Assembly: GCA_033060915.1 (NCBI GenBank)
Contig: CM065397.1
Coordinates: forward strand, 12,941,001-13,005,000
Source: Euryodendron excelsum
Lineage: Eukaryota > Streptophyta > Magnoliopsida > Ericales > Pentaphylacaceae
DNA: 64,000 nucleotides
Direction: 5' to 3'
Both the position numbers and the translations under genes were made by a program. Positions 9,829 to 20,862 of this stretch are shown piece by piece (the stretch's first letter is position 1; each line of letters starts with the position of its first letter). The notes below the pieces were generated by a model. That model was not told where the DNA came from and ran no database searches. It was given only the letters and a program-made list of their open reading frames with translations.

Positions 9829-10634
9829 TAGGATTGTAAGATATATGAGGGTTTGCGATTTTTTACAATTTGAGGAGGTAGCAGCAACTATAGCTAGAGA
9901 ATTCTTCTAGTTTATTTTCAAGATTTTTCATAGTATTCACAATTCCTGTAATCAGATTCTCAGGTTTGCAATCAATATTTTTAGTTGATATTTATGTAAC
10001 TTGCTTTTACATTACGAATATGAGTAGCTAAACTTCTTAATCTCGGGATCAAAAGCGAAGATTAATTGAATGTTTTGGATGAGTGAAGGAGGTATGTTTT
10101 GGTTTTAAAGTTAAATCTTCTAATTATTCTCTCTTCATCTTTTTAGTTCTAGAACTTTTGAAAACCTGGACGTTTGATTATGTTCGGTAACGTTTATGCA
10201 TGAATTTATATTCAGTATATGCATTGCACGAATCAATGGTACTCGTCCTTGATTAAAATAACCTGAATTATTCTTGGAGTTGAAGTTTTGAAGGATATTT
10301 GTTTTTATCGCTAAATATTCTGAACCCGAGACTCTCGATGTAGTAAAAGGGTTTGAGTTATCAAAATATCTCTTTCGGGATTCCAAAAGATACAATTGAT
10401 CTGAGCGGCTGATCCCAGGACCTTTTTATTAATAGTTAAAATCTACATTATTTCCAATTAATTACTTTTGAGTTTGAATTAGCTTAGACGAATATAGCAT
10501 CTCAAAATAATCAGATTTTTCGTTTCCCTTTTTGAAGCAAGTCGTAAGGTTTTTGTGAGCACCTGAGAAAAGTGTTTTTAGTGCTTATGGTTCTGTGTAA
10601 TTTGCTCCCTGTGGATCGACCTCATTCTCACGAG

Positions 10635-11628
10635 TTAAACTTTTCAACTTCCTTTACTTTTTTTTCATTTGAAATTTTTTTCTTTTCTTTTCAACTCATT
10701 TTCATCCATTTCTTTTCTTTTCTTTACTTTTTAACTCCACACACTTTCAACTTCACAAATACATAAGCAATGCTCCAACTTTAGAATTTAGCGTTGACAA
10801 ACTTTTAAGCTCATGTATATACGAATATCAAGAAAGAACTATAAACATGAACAGGTCAATGGAATGAAATTTCCTCTACTTTTATAATCCGAAAACTATA
10901 TCAAATCAAAACTTTAAGAGTGTATATGATGTCAATAACTCCAACTAATACTCAACATATAAACCAAAATCAAATATAATAAACCTATTCAATGAATGAA
11001 GATCAATAACTTAACCTTGAATAAATGTATATCACTCTCAAAAGGCGATAAATAGGCTCTAAAGCTCACAAGGTATAAAATCTCCACCTTATAAGGACAT
11101 ACATGCATAAGAGAGAAACATAGAAAGATCATATAACATTCTTGTGCAGAACAATATAAACTCTCTCGTATAACGATTTTATGACAAAAACTTGCAATGC
11201 ATCACAACATAAAGGTGAATCAATCATCAACTCAAACTTAGTCCAATACACAACTCAAAGTATCCTCGACATCATAAGCGCATTGACATGAATATAGATA
11301 TGGTTTCTCAAGATAATCCCCAACACTTCCAATCGTAATAATAAACATAACGAGTATATGAAAAAGTGTGAGAAATACAAACCAAAGTACCGAACCATAT
11401 GATACATCAAACATTTACCGAAGACTTCTAAGTGTCCAAAAGGTAGATCAATCAAGCACTAATACCTGAAAATTACTTAATAAAGCATAACAAGGTCTAA
11501 TAGAATAGAACTGTTTATGATTTTTTTTTTTTTGTGTTTTTATTTTTATAGGTTTTTATATAAACAAAAAGAACAAAACAAAATAAACAAAAAGAAAAAA
11601 ACAAAATAAAAAACTAGTAGTCTCTCGC
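10635..11628 (-). other. 3' non-coding region of non-autonomous element B
   Basis: Read on the minus strand, this matches the A2 3' region (about 7840-8650): the small reading frame, the GGCGATAAATAGGC block and the purine tract. It stops at about 10638, so the outer part of the 3' region, the polypurine tract and the 3' LTR of B are missing. The junction abuts the truncated A2 LTR. Confidence 0.65.
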
Positions 11629-11665
11629 TTCCCCCCAACTAGAATGATACAATGTCTTCAATGCA
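11629..11665 (-). other. Internal PPT-like tract of element B
   Basis: On the minus strand, GCATTGAAGACATTGTATC is followed by AGTTGGGGGG. It is the counterpart of the tract at 1318-1357 and sits after the coding part and before the 3' region. A second G-run is near 11733-11745 (CCCCCAACTAGGG on the plus strand). Confidence 0.45.
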
Positions 11666-12087
11666 TCAAGCAAAGAGACACAAAAACATGAATGCATGAA
11701 AATGGGATGGAAAAACTCTGGTGGGACAACACCCTTCCCCCAACTAGGGAATAACTCTAAAAACAAAATAAAAGAAACCAAAAACTATCTACCTACTCCT
11801 ACACTACCAAAATACACAGGAGAAGACTACCCAACACCACATCGACGGTGTTTCAATGCATAGAGCCACTTACCACTTACCATTAGTAAGGAGTTCACAA
11901 TTAATAAATATGCATAAATACGAATACTATTGTACCCAAAATCATACAAAACACTCATGCAAGTTTGTAAAGGATAAAGAATAAAAATAGAATATTGCAT
12001 GATCTGGATGTTAAGGCTCAATTCATATTGAACAGAAGTATGGAATATCTCACTCTCCATTACTCCTTTCACGGTCACCTTTTCCTA

Positions 12088-12866
12088 TTAGGAGTCCTTA
12101 ATCATGGCCTCCTCTCCCTCACTCTCCATTGTCCCTTTCTCCTTCATCTCTTCTTTAGGTATCACTTCACTCAGTTCAGACACCTCAGGAAGAATAAGTA
12201 CCTCTTCTTTAACCTCATCCTCATCATCATTCAGCCTAAGAACGTCTTCCTTTGGATCAGACACCGTGGAAACGTGGATATTCTTTTTTTCATGCTTAGT
12301 CTTAAGGGAAATATCGGAGAGACCTTGGTCACGACGACTCATATATGGAATTGTGAACTTATCATATGTAGGATCATCTCGAGGTTGAGCTGGAAGCTTT
12401 TCCTCCTCGCGATCCAATGGCTCATGTGTTAATAGAGCCAATCGTTGAGTTAGGTCATCTAATTCCTGACGAATTTGTACAAGAGTGTCAGCTTGTACCT
12501 TGGTATTAGTATCCTGAACCTCGAGAACATATCTGTGTGATATGGCATATAAGATGACTATATGTTCTCTTGATTCTCTACTAAAGGTTGATAAGATAAT
12601 GAAGGACATGTCTCGTGAAATATGTAAGGTGAAGTAAAAGGTGTATATGAATCATAAGCATATGGTGGAGACGAATGTGGTGCATGGTGGTATGGTTGTT
12701 GTGGTGGTTGTTCATAAGAAGCATATGGTGAAGCAGGAAAGCTCCACTTTGAATAGTTTGGAGGTGGATAATAGTCTTGTGATTGTGCCGTGTATGAATC
12801 AGGACTTGTAGCAATAAAATTCCAAGGGTAATCCATGAATAAGATGTATGCAAGACCAACCAACAA
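12088..12866 (-). pseudogene. Pro/Tyr-rich, coiled-coil, acidic ORF of non-autonomous element B
   Basis: This is the only coding stretch of element B, and no gag or pol motif is present. Its N-terminal part (12866 down to about 12560) is rich in Pro, Tyr and Ser (YYPPPNYSKW, HHAPHSSPPYAYD). After a frame change near 12580-12610 comes a heptad-like helix (VQIRQELDDLTQRLALL), then a highly acidic Glu/Lys tail with DDEDEVKEE, ending near 12088. The same three-part plan occurs at 47101-48154 in the array, although residue identity is limited. Position after the primer site suggests a gag-region product. Function is unknown and I do not recognise a named family. Confidence 0.5.
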
Positions 12867-13084
12867 GTATATGAAAACAACCTATCCTCCCAATCCCACA
12901 ACAATGATGCACAAACCCAATGTAACCAAAAAAAAAAAAAAACAAAAATAAATGCTCAAAAATAAAAGATGGAATGAAGTTATCCAAAAGAGCTATTAAG
13001 TTCCCTCGTGTTTGTAGAATAATGGTGAAGTGCTTCCTCCAAAATAGAATCTCCAAGGCTCGTCCACCAACGTAAAGCGCAGCT

Positions 13085-13102
13085 TACCCGGCAACGGCTC
13101 CA
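13085..13102 (-). other. Primer-binding site of element B (tRNA-Asp type)
   Basis: On the minus strand, TGGAGCCGTTGCCGGGTA differs at two of 18 positions from the complement of the plant tRNA-Asp 3' end, as remembered. It begins 6 bases after the LTR end at 13109, the normal place for minus-strand priming. Confidence 0.75.
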
Positions 13103-13108
13103 AAAACT

Positions 13109-14545
13109 TGATCGCTCCCTAAAAGGGTAATATTTAACCATAAGTGCACAGCCGCGATGTAGTAATAATTTCTCATAAGTACGAGGTCGATCCCATAGGG
13201 AAGATGGTTTACGTAAATAGGAAAACTTATCGTGGATCAAAATCTTAGAAAAAACACTCCAATAAACAAAAATTGATTTTAAATTGAGAAAAGATTTATA
13301 ATCTAATTTAAACTAAGAAATAAAGAAAAAATCCTAGGATCAATCGTTCCAACCAATTGCTTCTCTTGGAATTCCGAATGAAATAATTTAATAACTCAAA
13401 TCCTTCAACTACGTCGCAAGTCTCGGATTCGAAAGATTTAGCGATAAAAACAAGTGTTCTTCAAAACTTCAACTTCTAGAATAAATCGTGTTGTTGGAAT
13501 CAAGGACGAATACCATCGATTCGTGCAGCGCATATACTGAACCCAACTCATGCATAAACGTTACAAGGCAGCGTATATACTGAGTGTGGTATTCACGTAT
13601 AAGCGTTACCAAACATAATCAAACATCCAGGTTTTTTAAGGTTTCTATAACGAAGAAGAAGAAGAAAGAAAACTATAAAATTTAACTTTAAAACTAAGAA
13701 CATACCTCCTTCGTTCATCTAAGATATTCAATTGATTTTCACAATTGATCCCAAGATAAAATCTAGCTACTCATCATAAGCATAGATATGTAAAGTTGTA
13801 TTGAAAATATATTGAAAGACTGAGTAATCTTATTACAGGAATTGAAAACTGAATGAAAACTATGAATAAACTACTCTACTTTATTCTTAAAACTACTCTT
13901 AAAATCCTAGAAAAACGTCAAAACCTAATGTCCCCTTAAAAATATAAAAATCCTAAATCTATTCTACTACCTCTTAATCTCTCTCACAGCTAAAAAGTGA
14001 GTTAATCTATAAAACCTGTCGTTAGTCGTACGGACGGCTCCCATTGAGTGCTTAGATGAGCTAGGTCTCTTCACGAAAGTTGTAGGTCTCGAAATGTTAT
14101 ATGAAATCGACATATTAAGGGCCTGAATAGCCTTTTTGGGTCGCAAGATATGAGCTTCCAAAGTTTCAGCACTGCGTGCTTTAGTAGCTTATACCACAGA
14201 TTCAGCAGCTTGTATTTTGACAGCAACCTCTTAAAACCTATGATTAAATTATATTCGAAATCATTCCATTTAAGCTCAAAACCGTTCGAACGCTGCGTCG
14301 AATGCACTTTAAACGGGAAAACCTGCTCTCTGAATCTTTCAAGCACACTTCGAACCTGAATTTGACGTGAGACCGTTCGACGAACCTTTCAAACGTTTAC
14401 GTATACCGTTCGAACGCCCTTTAGGACCGTTTGAACGCCCTTCAAACGCCTATTTTGTTTCAGCACGAATTAATCCCTTTTTAGCTAAGATTTGTATACC
14501 GTTCGAACGCCCTTGAGAACCGTTCGAACGCCCTTGTGTGGGCAT
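13109..14545 (-). mobile_element. 5' LTR of element B, truncated at its outer end
   Basis: Its inner end reads GGGAGCGATCA on the minus strand, followed by the primer site. It shares long stretches with the C LTR (about 13967-14260 reversed versus 17750-18000) and, toward its outer end, the GTTCGAACG cluster (14280-14535) and the CTAGCTAAAAAAAGGATTAATTC-like stretch of the A2 LTR. The TGATT start is missing and similarity stops near 14540. Confidence 0.7.
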
Positions 14546-15060
14546 ATTTTGACATTGTTTAGTCCTTTTTTTTTTTTAATATGGAAGAGTTAAAATTTAA
14601 ATCCACATAAAAATAATGTAAGAGTTAAAATTTAAATCCATGTAACATAATAAAAGCTTGTAAGTTAAAAAAAAAAAAAAAAAGAGGAGATTGTGTGATC
14701 TTAAAGGGAAATAATTAAGAGACAAGATTGTCTCTCCTGTGGAAACTACAAGGGGTCCATGTCCATCAGAATTTCCCTTGTCTAGATGCTGTTCTTGTGG
14801 ACTACTGGGGTAAAGGATATTTAAGAGTCCTATAACAAGAGTTATTCATGAATGTTTTTGGAGTATTGTAGGACTTATTGGAGGAATAAATCAAGAGGTT
14901 GATTCCATTACTTCCTCAATTTGTCATATTTGAGTTTTTGCTTGTCATTTCTTTGTCTCATAAATATGACTTCTATTGCAAAGAGTATCCAGAAAAGCCA
15001 GTATAACAATGTAGTTTTATGTTAAGGCATACTTGAACCACCTTAAATTTATTGTTTTCC
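14546..15060. other. Non-coding stretch, nothing recognised
   Basis: AT-rich DNA with A-runs (14670-14685). The interval around 14700-14850 is less AT-rich. I see no repeat terminus or coding signal that holds up. It may be the intron preceding the exon-like segment at 15082. Confidence 0.3.
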
Positions 15061-15081
15061 TTTTTGCTGTAGTGAATCCAT

Positions 15082-15359
15082 TAGAAGGGTTTTGCTTAGT
15101 AGACAATATTGTAAAGCTGAAGAAACAACGAAATGTGAAGTTGAACTGACTTGGGGGCTTTTATAAAATTGAGGATGAATTTGTGAGAAAAGAGTTTTCG
15201 AATAGTTTTACACTAGAGTTACTCAAGCAGATTGTTAAATCAACATGTACTTCGAAATTTGAGAAGGTCAACAAAATTGAAAGACAAAAACGAAAAGCCG
15301 AACTAATAAAAGATGTCAAAGTAGAAGTTAATAGTTCAAATTTCAAAGGCTTTTCTTAG
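15082..15359 (+). pseudogene. Exon-like coding remnant of an unidentified host gene
   Basis: A plausible 3' splice site (TTTTTGCTGTAG, ending 15072) is followed by an open frame with normal protein composition: GFCLVDNIVKLKKQRNVKLN, a TGA at 15147-15149, then LGGFYKIEDEF, FTLELLKQIVKS and a Lys-rich stretch, ending at TAG 15357. This composition is unlike the poly-Lys or hydrophobic noise frames nearby. I do not recognise the family. It could be a decayed exon, a captured gene fragment, or chance. Confidence 0.3.
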
Positions 15360-15825
15360 CAAATACTTTGATATAAAAGAAAATGTCAAATACTTACAAG
15401 TGTTATTGTGATAAAAATAAAATGAATTTTGAAACAAAATAAAACCATTCTAATGTGTTTTCGAAGCATAAACCCATTTGGGTACGAATTTGGAATTGTC
15501 AAAAATGATATCAGATCATACATGGCAAGGGTTTTATACTCTCTACAAAACCTAGAAGCCCTCCTTGTATGGACTTTCCATCCCAAATGTCTCATTCTTT
15601 TAAGAACAGAGATAGCCTCTACTTCTTCTTCCATCCTTTATCTTACACCTATAGTTATGGTGCAACTAAGGCGTACCTGTTTGCCAAAATGACCGAGCCA
15701 CAAAACCATTCAGGTTTGTAGCAAAAAACAAAATTGCTTGACATATTGGTCCACAATAAGGTGAAAATCTTACATTTTGTACTGAATTTGATGTTTATGG
15801 TCATTTTACTTTGAGATGAGAGAAG
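15360..15825. other. Non-coding stretch between exon-like remnant and element C
   Basis: No recognised repeat or gene. A segment around 15520-15640 is somewhat richer in GC and has open frames on both strands, but nothing identifiable. The last bases flank the element C target duplication. Confidence 0.3.
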
Positions 15826-16393
15826 TGATTTGATTGCGCTTCAAAAATGCAATTATAAGGCCTTAATTAGTACTTTGTTAGCATTAGTTTATGATTATAT
15901 ATGTCTTTTTAGTTATGTTTTGGTATTAATTAAGTTTATAATGCTTTATGTAGGTTTTGAGTCTAAATGGAATGATTTCGAATGCAATTTAATTATAGGT
16001 TTCAAGAGGTTGCTATCAAGGTACAAGTTGCTGAAGCATACAGAGCTGAAATTTTAGATGCACATATCTCTCGAACCAGAAAGGCTATTTAGGCCCATAA
16101 TATGTCGATTTCATATAACTTCGAGACCTATAACTTTCGTGAAGTAACCCAGCCCATCGGAGCACTCGGTGGGAATCGTCTGTACGACTGACGACAGAGT
16201 TTGTAGATTAACTCAATTTTTAGTTATAGATAGATTAGTAAGTAGTAGAGGAGACTGAGGAGTTTTATGTTTTGAAGGAGGAGAAGAATTCTGGGAATTG
16301 CTAGGGTTGACGTTTTTCTAGGATTTTAGGAGTAGTTTAGAGTAGTTTTTATTCAGTTTTCAATTCCTGTAATCAGATTACCCAGTCTTATTT

Positions 16394-17592
16394 TATACCT
16401 TGTGAGTTTTAGAGCCTATTTATCGTCTTTTGAGAGTGATTTACATTTATTTAAGGTTATTTTATTGATCTTCATTCATTGAATAGCCTTATTATACTTG
16501 ATTTTGGTTTACATGTTGAGTATTAGTTTGATTTATTGACATCTTATACACTCTTGAAGTTTTGATTTGATGTGATTTTCGGATTATAAAAAGTAGAGAT
16601 CATCTCATTCTATTGAGTCATTCGTGTTTATATTTTCTTTCTCGATATTCGTATACACATGAGCTTAAAAATTTGTCAATGCTAAATTTTGGAGTTTGTG
16701 CATTACTTCTATATTTGTGAAGTTGAAAGTATATGGAGTTGAAAAGTAAAGAAAAGAAAAGAAAGTGATGAAAATGAGTTAAAAAAAGAAAAAAAAAATT
16801 CAAATGAAAAGAAAGTGAAGGATGATGAAAAAAAAAAGTTCAAAAGTTATTCAAAAGTTAGAAGTTTGAAAGTGAATGTTCAATGATTATCATGTGTAAT
16901 GCGCATGCATATGTTGAAATCCATTACCGCTTTCTATCCTTTTCATAGCTGTTTTTTCACATAGCCTTAGAATATCCGAAATTACATAAATCTTTAATTC
17001 AATTGTGTATAGGTCATCAATGTCAAATCTCTAATTGTGCTTAAACAGTAAATGTTCGTTCATGAAGCTATGCCAAGTCGATACACCTATAACTTATCGG
17101 TTTTTGATGATTGGAATTGCTCTACTTGCATGTCTTGTATATTTACTCTTAAAATGAGCTTTTCATTGAGAGACCCTGTGTGTTCATGTTCAAAGTTGAG
17201 TGTATGCCTTGTGAGACTTGGGTTGAAGTATAAAGAACATTATTGTATGAGTTATGAGACATTAGAGTTATATGTCATTGGTAGTACACTTCAATGTAGT
17301 CTATTTTTTCAATGCTTTATGCCTTTACATTGCACTGATTCATGATATAGGTAGATTAAGACTTGACTTGAATGAGGTTAATGCATGTTTCATGTTCTTT
17401 GATATCGTATTGACATTACGTGGATAGATGTTTGTGGGTATTCATCACTGTAAGCCGTCACGAGACATCACTCGTTCACTAGGAGTAACCTAGGAGTTTA
17501 AAGGCTTGATGTATAGGCTAAATGCATTCGTGACTTCTACGAAAGTGAAGATTATATTTTTGGTTTTAGTATTTTGCTAGGGACTAGCAAAA
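16394..17592 (+). other. Retained 3' non-coding region of element C
   Basis: This matches A2 (about 8190-9397) block for block: TTTTATACCTTGTGAGTTTTAG, the purine tract (16735-16840), the block with AACAGTAAATGTTCGTTC (17043-17062), and the hairpin block (17430-17590). Open frames here are not preserved in A2, so I do not call genes. Confidence 0.7.
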
Positions 17593-17608
17593 ATCTAGTT
17601 TGGGGGTG
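17593..17608 (+). other. Polypurine tract of element C
   Basis: ATCTAGTTTGGGGGTG precedes the 3' LTR, with one T interrupting the usual G-run context. Confidence 0.75.
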
Positions 17609-18889
17609 CGATTGCGCTTCAAAAGTGCAATTATAATATTTTAATTAGTACTTTGTTAGCATTAGTTTATGATTATATGTGTCTTTTTAGTTATGTTTTG
17701 GTATTAATTAAGTTTATAATGCTTTATGTATGTTTTGAGTTTAAATGGAATAATTTCGAATGCAATTTAATAATAAGTTTCAAGAGGTTGTTATCAAAGT
17801 ACAAGCTGCTGAAACAAGCAAAGCTGAAATTTTGGAAGCGCATATCTCTCGAATTAGAAAGGCTATTCAAGCCCATAATTTGTTGATTTCATCTAACTTT
17901 TCGAGACCTACAACTTTCGTGAAGTAACACAGCCCATCGGAGCACTCGGTGGGAATCGTCCGTACGACTGATGACAGAATTTGTAAATTAACTCAATTTT
18001 TAGTTGTAGATAGATTAGTAAGTAGTAAAAGAGACTGATGAGTTTTATGTTTTGAAGGAGGAGAAGAATTTTGGGGATTGCTAGGGTTGACGTTTTTCTA
18101 GGGTTTTACGAGTAGATTAGAGTGGTTTATTCATAGTTTTAATTCAGTTTTTAATTCCTATAATCAGATTACCTAGTCTTTTAATATATTTTCAATACAA
18201 CTTTGTATATCTATGATTATGATGAGTTGCTAGATTCCATCTTGGGATAAATTGTGAAGATTAATTGAAAATCTTGGATGAACAAAGGAGGTAAGATTTT
18301 GGATTTTAAAGTTAAATTTTTCTTTCTTCTTTCTTTCTCTTCTTCGTTCTAGAAACCTTCGAAAACTTGGATGTTTAATTATGTTCGGTAACGCGTATGC
18401 GTGAATACCACACTCAGTATATACGTTGCCTTGTAACGTTTATGCTTGAGTTGGATTCAGTATATATGTTGTACGAATCGATAGTACTCGTCCTTAATTC
18501 TAACAACCTGATTTATTCTAGAAGTTGAAGTTTTGAAGAACACTTGTTTTTATTGCTAAATCTTCTGAATCCGAGACTTGCGACGTAGTCGAAGAATTTG
18601 AGTTGTTAAATTATCTACTTCGGAATTTCAAGAAACACAATTGATTGGATCGATTGACTCCATGATTTTTTCTTTATTTCTTAGTTTAAATTAGATAACA
18701 AATCTTTTCTTAACCTAAAATCAATTTTTGTTTATTAGAGTGTTTTTCTTAAGATTTTTGATATACGATAAGTTTTTCTATTTACATACACCATCTTCTT
18801 TGTGGGATCGATCTTGTACTTACGAGAAATTATTATTACATCGCGACCGCACACTTGCGGTTAAATATCAACCTTTTAGAAAGTGATCA
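17609..18889 (+). mobile_element. 3' LTR of element C
   Basis: The LTR (1281 bp) starts CGATTGCGCTTC (the first T has become C) and ends GATCA. It shares its first 560 bases with 15831-16393 at high identity. It lacks a GTTCGAACG cluster and instead has CCCATCGGAGCACTCGGTGG and CGTCCGTACGACTG near 17930-17970. Its end gives the full form of the ends truncated in A2 and seen in B. Confidence 0.85.
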
Positions 18890-18894
18890 TGATT

Positions 18895-19090
18895 CCGCTA
18901 GTATGAATGGTTTTCAAAAGCATAGAGTTCATGGTTCTCCCTCTCCCTACCACAGGAAACTAGCTTTCAGCAGAACAATGTGAAGCTAAACTGCAAAAAC
19001 TGAAGAAACTGATTCTCTCTGGAAAGGGAATACAAGAGGTGAGAGGACATCTCGCCAACCAAAGTGGAGTGGTGAACCAAGCATTCTAGT
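18895..19090 (+). pseudogene. Exon-like remnant flanking element C
   Basis: If element C and one TGATT copy are removed, a frame with ordinary composition crosses the insertion site and continues as SMNGFQKHRVHGSPSPYH until TGA near 18980. An overlapping frame (from 18964) reads AKLQKLKKLILSGKGIQEV and ends at TAG near 19090. The frame break between them and the lack of a match mean this is at best a dead exon. It may belong with the exon-like piece at 15082-15359. Confidence 0.25.
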
Positions 19091-20406
19091 TGGACCATTT
19101 CAATGTACAAATCAATCATAATATTTTCCTTGAATATAGAACACACACCCATTCCCCCATTATTTTTTAGTTTCATTTTCCCACTCATTTTCTTAGTTCA
19201 TAACATACCCCTTTGGGAAAGTGGTTACCCTAAATTTCTACCTTGTCATTAAAAATTACTATATTTAGTGGCCATATTAGAATTGCCAACTAGTGCAAAT
19301 TTATTCCATTTGTCTGCCACCTCTAGTCTCTTTTACATATCCAAGTTCCTAAATTAATTTAAAATTCACAATTCCTAATGGCAAACAAAAGCTCTTCATT
19401 CAAAATACTTTTCCATATGAACAACAAACATTTAATCATTTCTGTTGCTGCCATGAGAGAAAGTGTTCACAAAAGGGCCTCAACTACTTGAAGTCTTGAT
19501 GTTAAGATCTTGACACGAAAAGAAAAAAGAAAAAAAGAAGGATATTTTTATGATATCCCGACCTTGATTTGCTCTGGACTAATATGAATCCTTTTGTTCT
19601 CGGTAGGAAGAAAAGATGTTCAGCGAGTTATAAAATCCGAAGTGAGATTACAAGGATTTTCTTTGTTGTTTCTTTAAGTAAATTGTTAGTTTGTCATCTA
19701 TATAATATTCTGTCTAGGTATACCTCAAATTTCAGCTGCCATCAACAAAAAGCTTCTTTATGATTTATTTTTCTACCAACCAAAACTTCTCAACTTAGAG
19801 ATCAATCTTCGTGGAAGCATGCGGGATACTGCTCTTTTTTTTTTTCTTTTTCTTTTTATTGAATTAGATAACGTGGAGTTCGTCGAATTCAAAAACCACT
19901 TGCTTGAGATGGAATTTTTATTTTTTATTTTTTGGGTGGATAAGTGAGATGAACAGTTTTAATGCAATAATTTAACAGTATCTATGGTGGTGGCCCTAGG
20001 GGTAGCACTAGTCCAACCTTGTAAGTCAAATTGTAATGAGATCATGCTATTCATAGTAAGCACCTTGCCAAAAAACAGTCCAATTATTTATTTGATATAT
20101 ATAAAGACAATATTTATGTATCTATATATAGGCATAGCGACAGGAAACAGACCTTGTGGAAAAGAATAATCAATGATACACCTAAAATTAATTATGAAAA
20201 ACCAACATTAGTAAGGAAATTAACAAAGATATATGATTCATGAGCTAATTGCCATCAGGTGCTTTCATTCAAAGTTCATTTCTTACTTGTCATTGGAAGA
20301 CTACTAACTGTTGTACTTGCTTGTGTCCCTTCTTGCCTATGTTGATTCCCACAAATATCAAGCAACAAGTAAAGGAAATATTCACTGCAGTGGCAACCAA
20401 AAGTGC
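19091..20406. other. Intergenic AT-rich DNA, nothing recognised
   Basis: There are scattered A/T homopolymers (around 19510-19540 and 19838-19858). No convincing coding frame, terminal repeat or target duplication is visible. Confidence 0.4.
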
Positions 20407-20862
20407 CACTACAAAATGCTTATAGTGGCGTTCTACAATATAGTGGCATTTTCAAGAAATGTAATGGATACCTATGCCACCCTATATATTAGTGGCATTT
20501 CATTCACTTGTAAGTTTCACTAGAATAAGATGGATTGAGAATTTTTTTTGCACTTTTAGTGTTATTTTAAACACCTTTAGTGGCGCTTTCAAACGCCATT
20601 GAAGATAACCTATTAAGTAAAAAATGACACTACACGATTCCTTTGGTGGCACTATAAATGCCACAATTATCCTGATGCTTGTAAATGCCACTAGACTCAT
20701 TTTTTTATAGCCCTCAAAGTGTCATTGCTTATTCTCTTGGTGACATTCAATTGTGCCTCCAATAGAGAAGATAAGTGTCATTAGAGCTTTCTCTAGTGGT
20801 ACCACTAAGAGCAATGACGAATGCCAGTAGATTAATGTGCCATTGCCTTGATTAATGTAGTG
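20407..20862. mobile_element. CACTA-like MITE candidate
   Basis: The candidate begins CACTACA and ends (inverted) with TGTAGTG. Inside are many copies of GTGGCATT and its complement AATGCCA in both orientations, the pattern of CACTA subterminal repeats. Length is about 456 bp with no coding capacity. The 3-bp target duplication is not perfect (TGC versus TTC), so the ends are provisional. Confidence 0.45.

Larger units (their letters stand above)
9416..10634 (+). mobile_element. 3' LTR of element A2, truncated at its 3' end
   Basis: The LTR starts TGATTGTACTCTAAAAG after the polypurine tract. It carries a GTTCGAACG-motif cluster (9587-9790) and a TATA box (9819-9828). Its end resembles the C LTR (GTGGGATCGATC...CTTACGAG) but stops at CTCACGAG near 10634. 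The last 80 or so bases are missing, and the sequence passes straight into inverted 3'-region DNA of element B. Confidence 0.75.
15831..18889 (+). mobile_element. Element C: internally deleted Athila-like retrotransposon with target duplication
   Basis: The element starts TGATTGCGCTTCAAAAATG at 15831 and ends AGAAAGTGATCA at 18889. It is flanked by TGATT on both sides (15826-15830 and 18890-18894), a perfect 5-bp target duplication. It consists of the first 560 or so bases of the 5' LTR (15831-16393), a 3' non-coding region (16394-17592), a polypurine tract and a full 3' LTR. The rest of the 5' LTR, the primer site and all coding DNA are gone. Confidence 0.85.

Noticed and set aside
17052..17345. 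A 97-codon frame in element C as a gene
   Set aside because: The same DNA in A2 is frameshifted and stopped early. Conservation is at the nucleotide level and the region is 3' non-coding.
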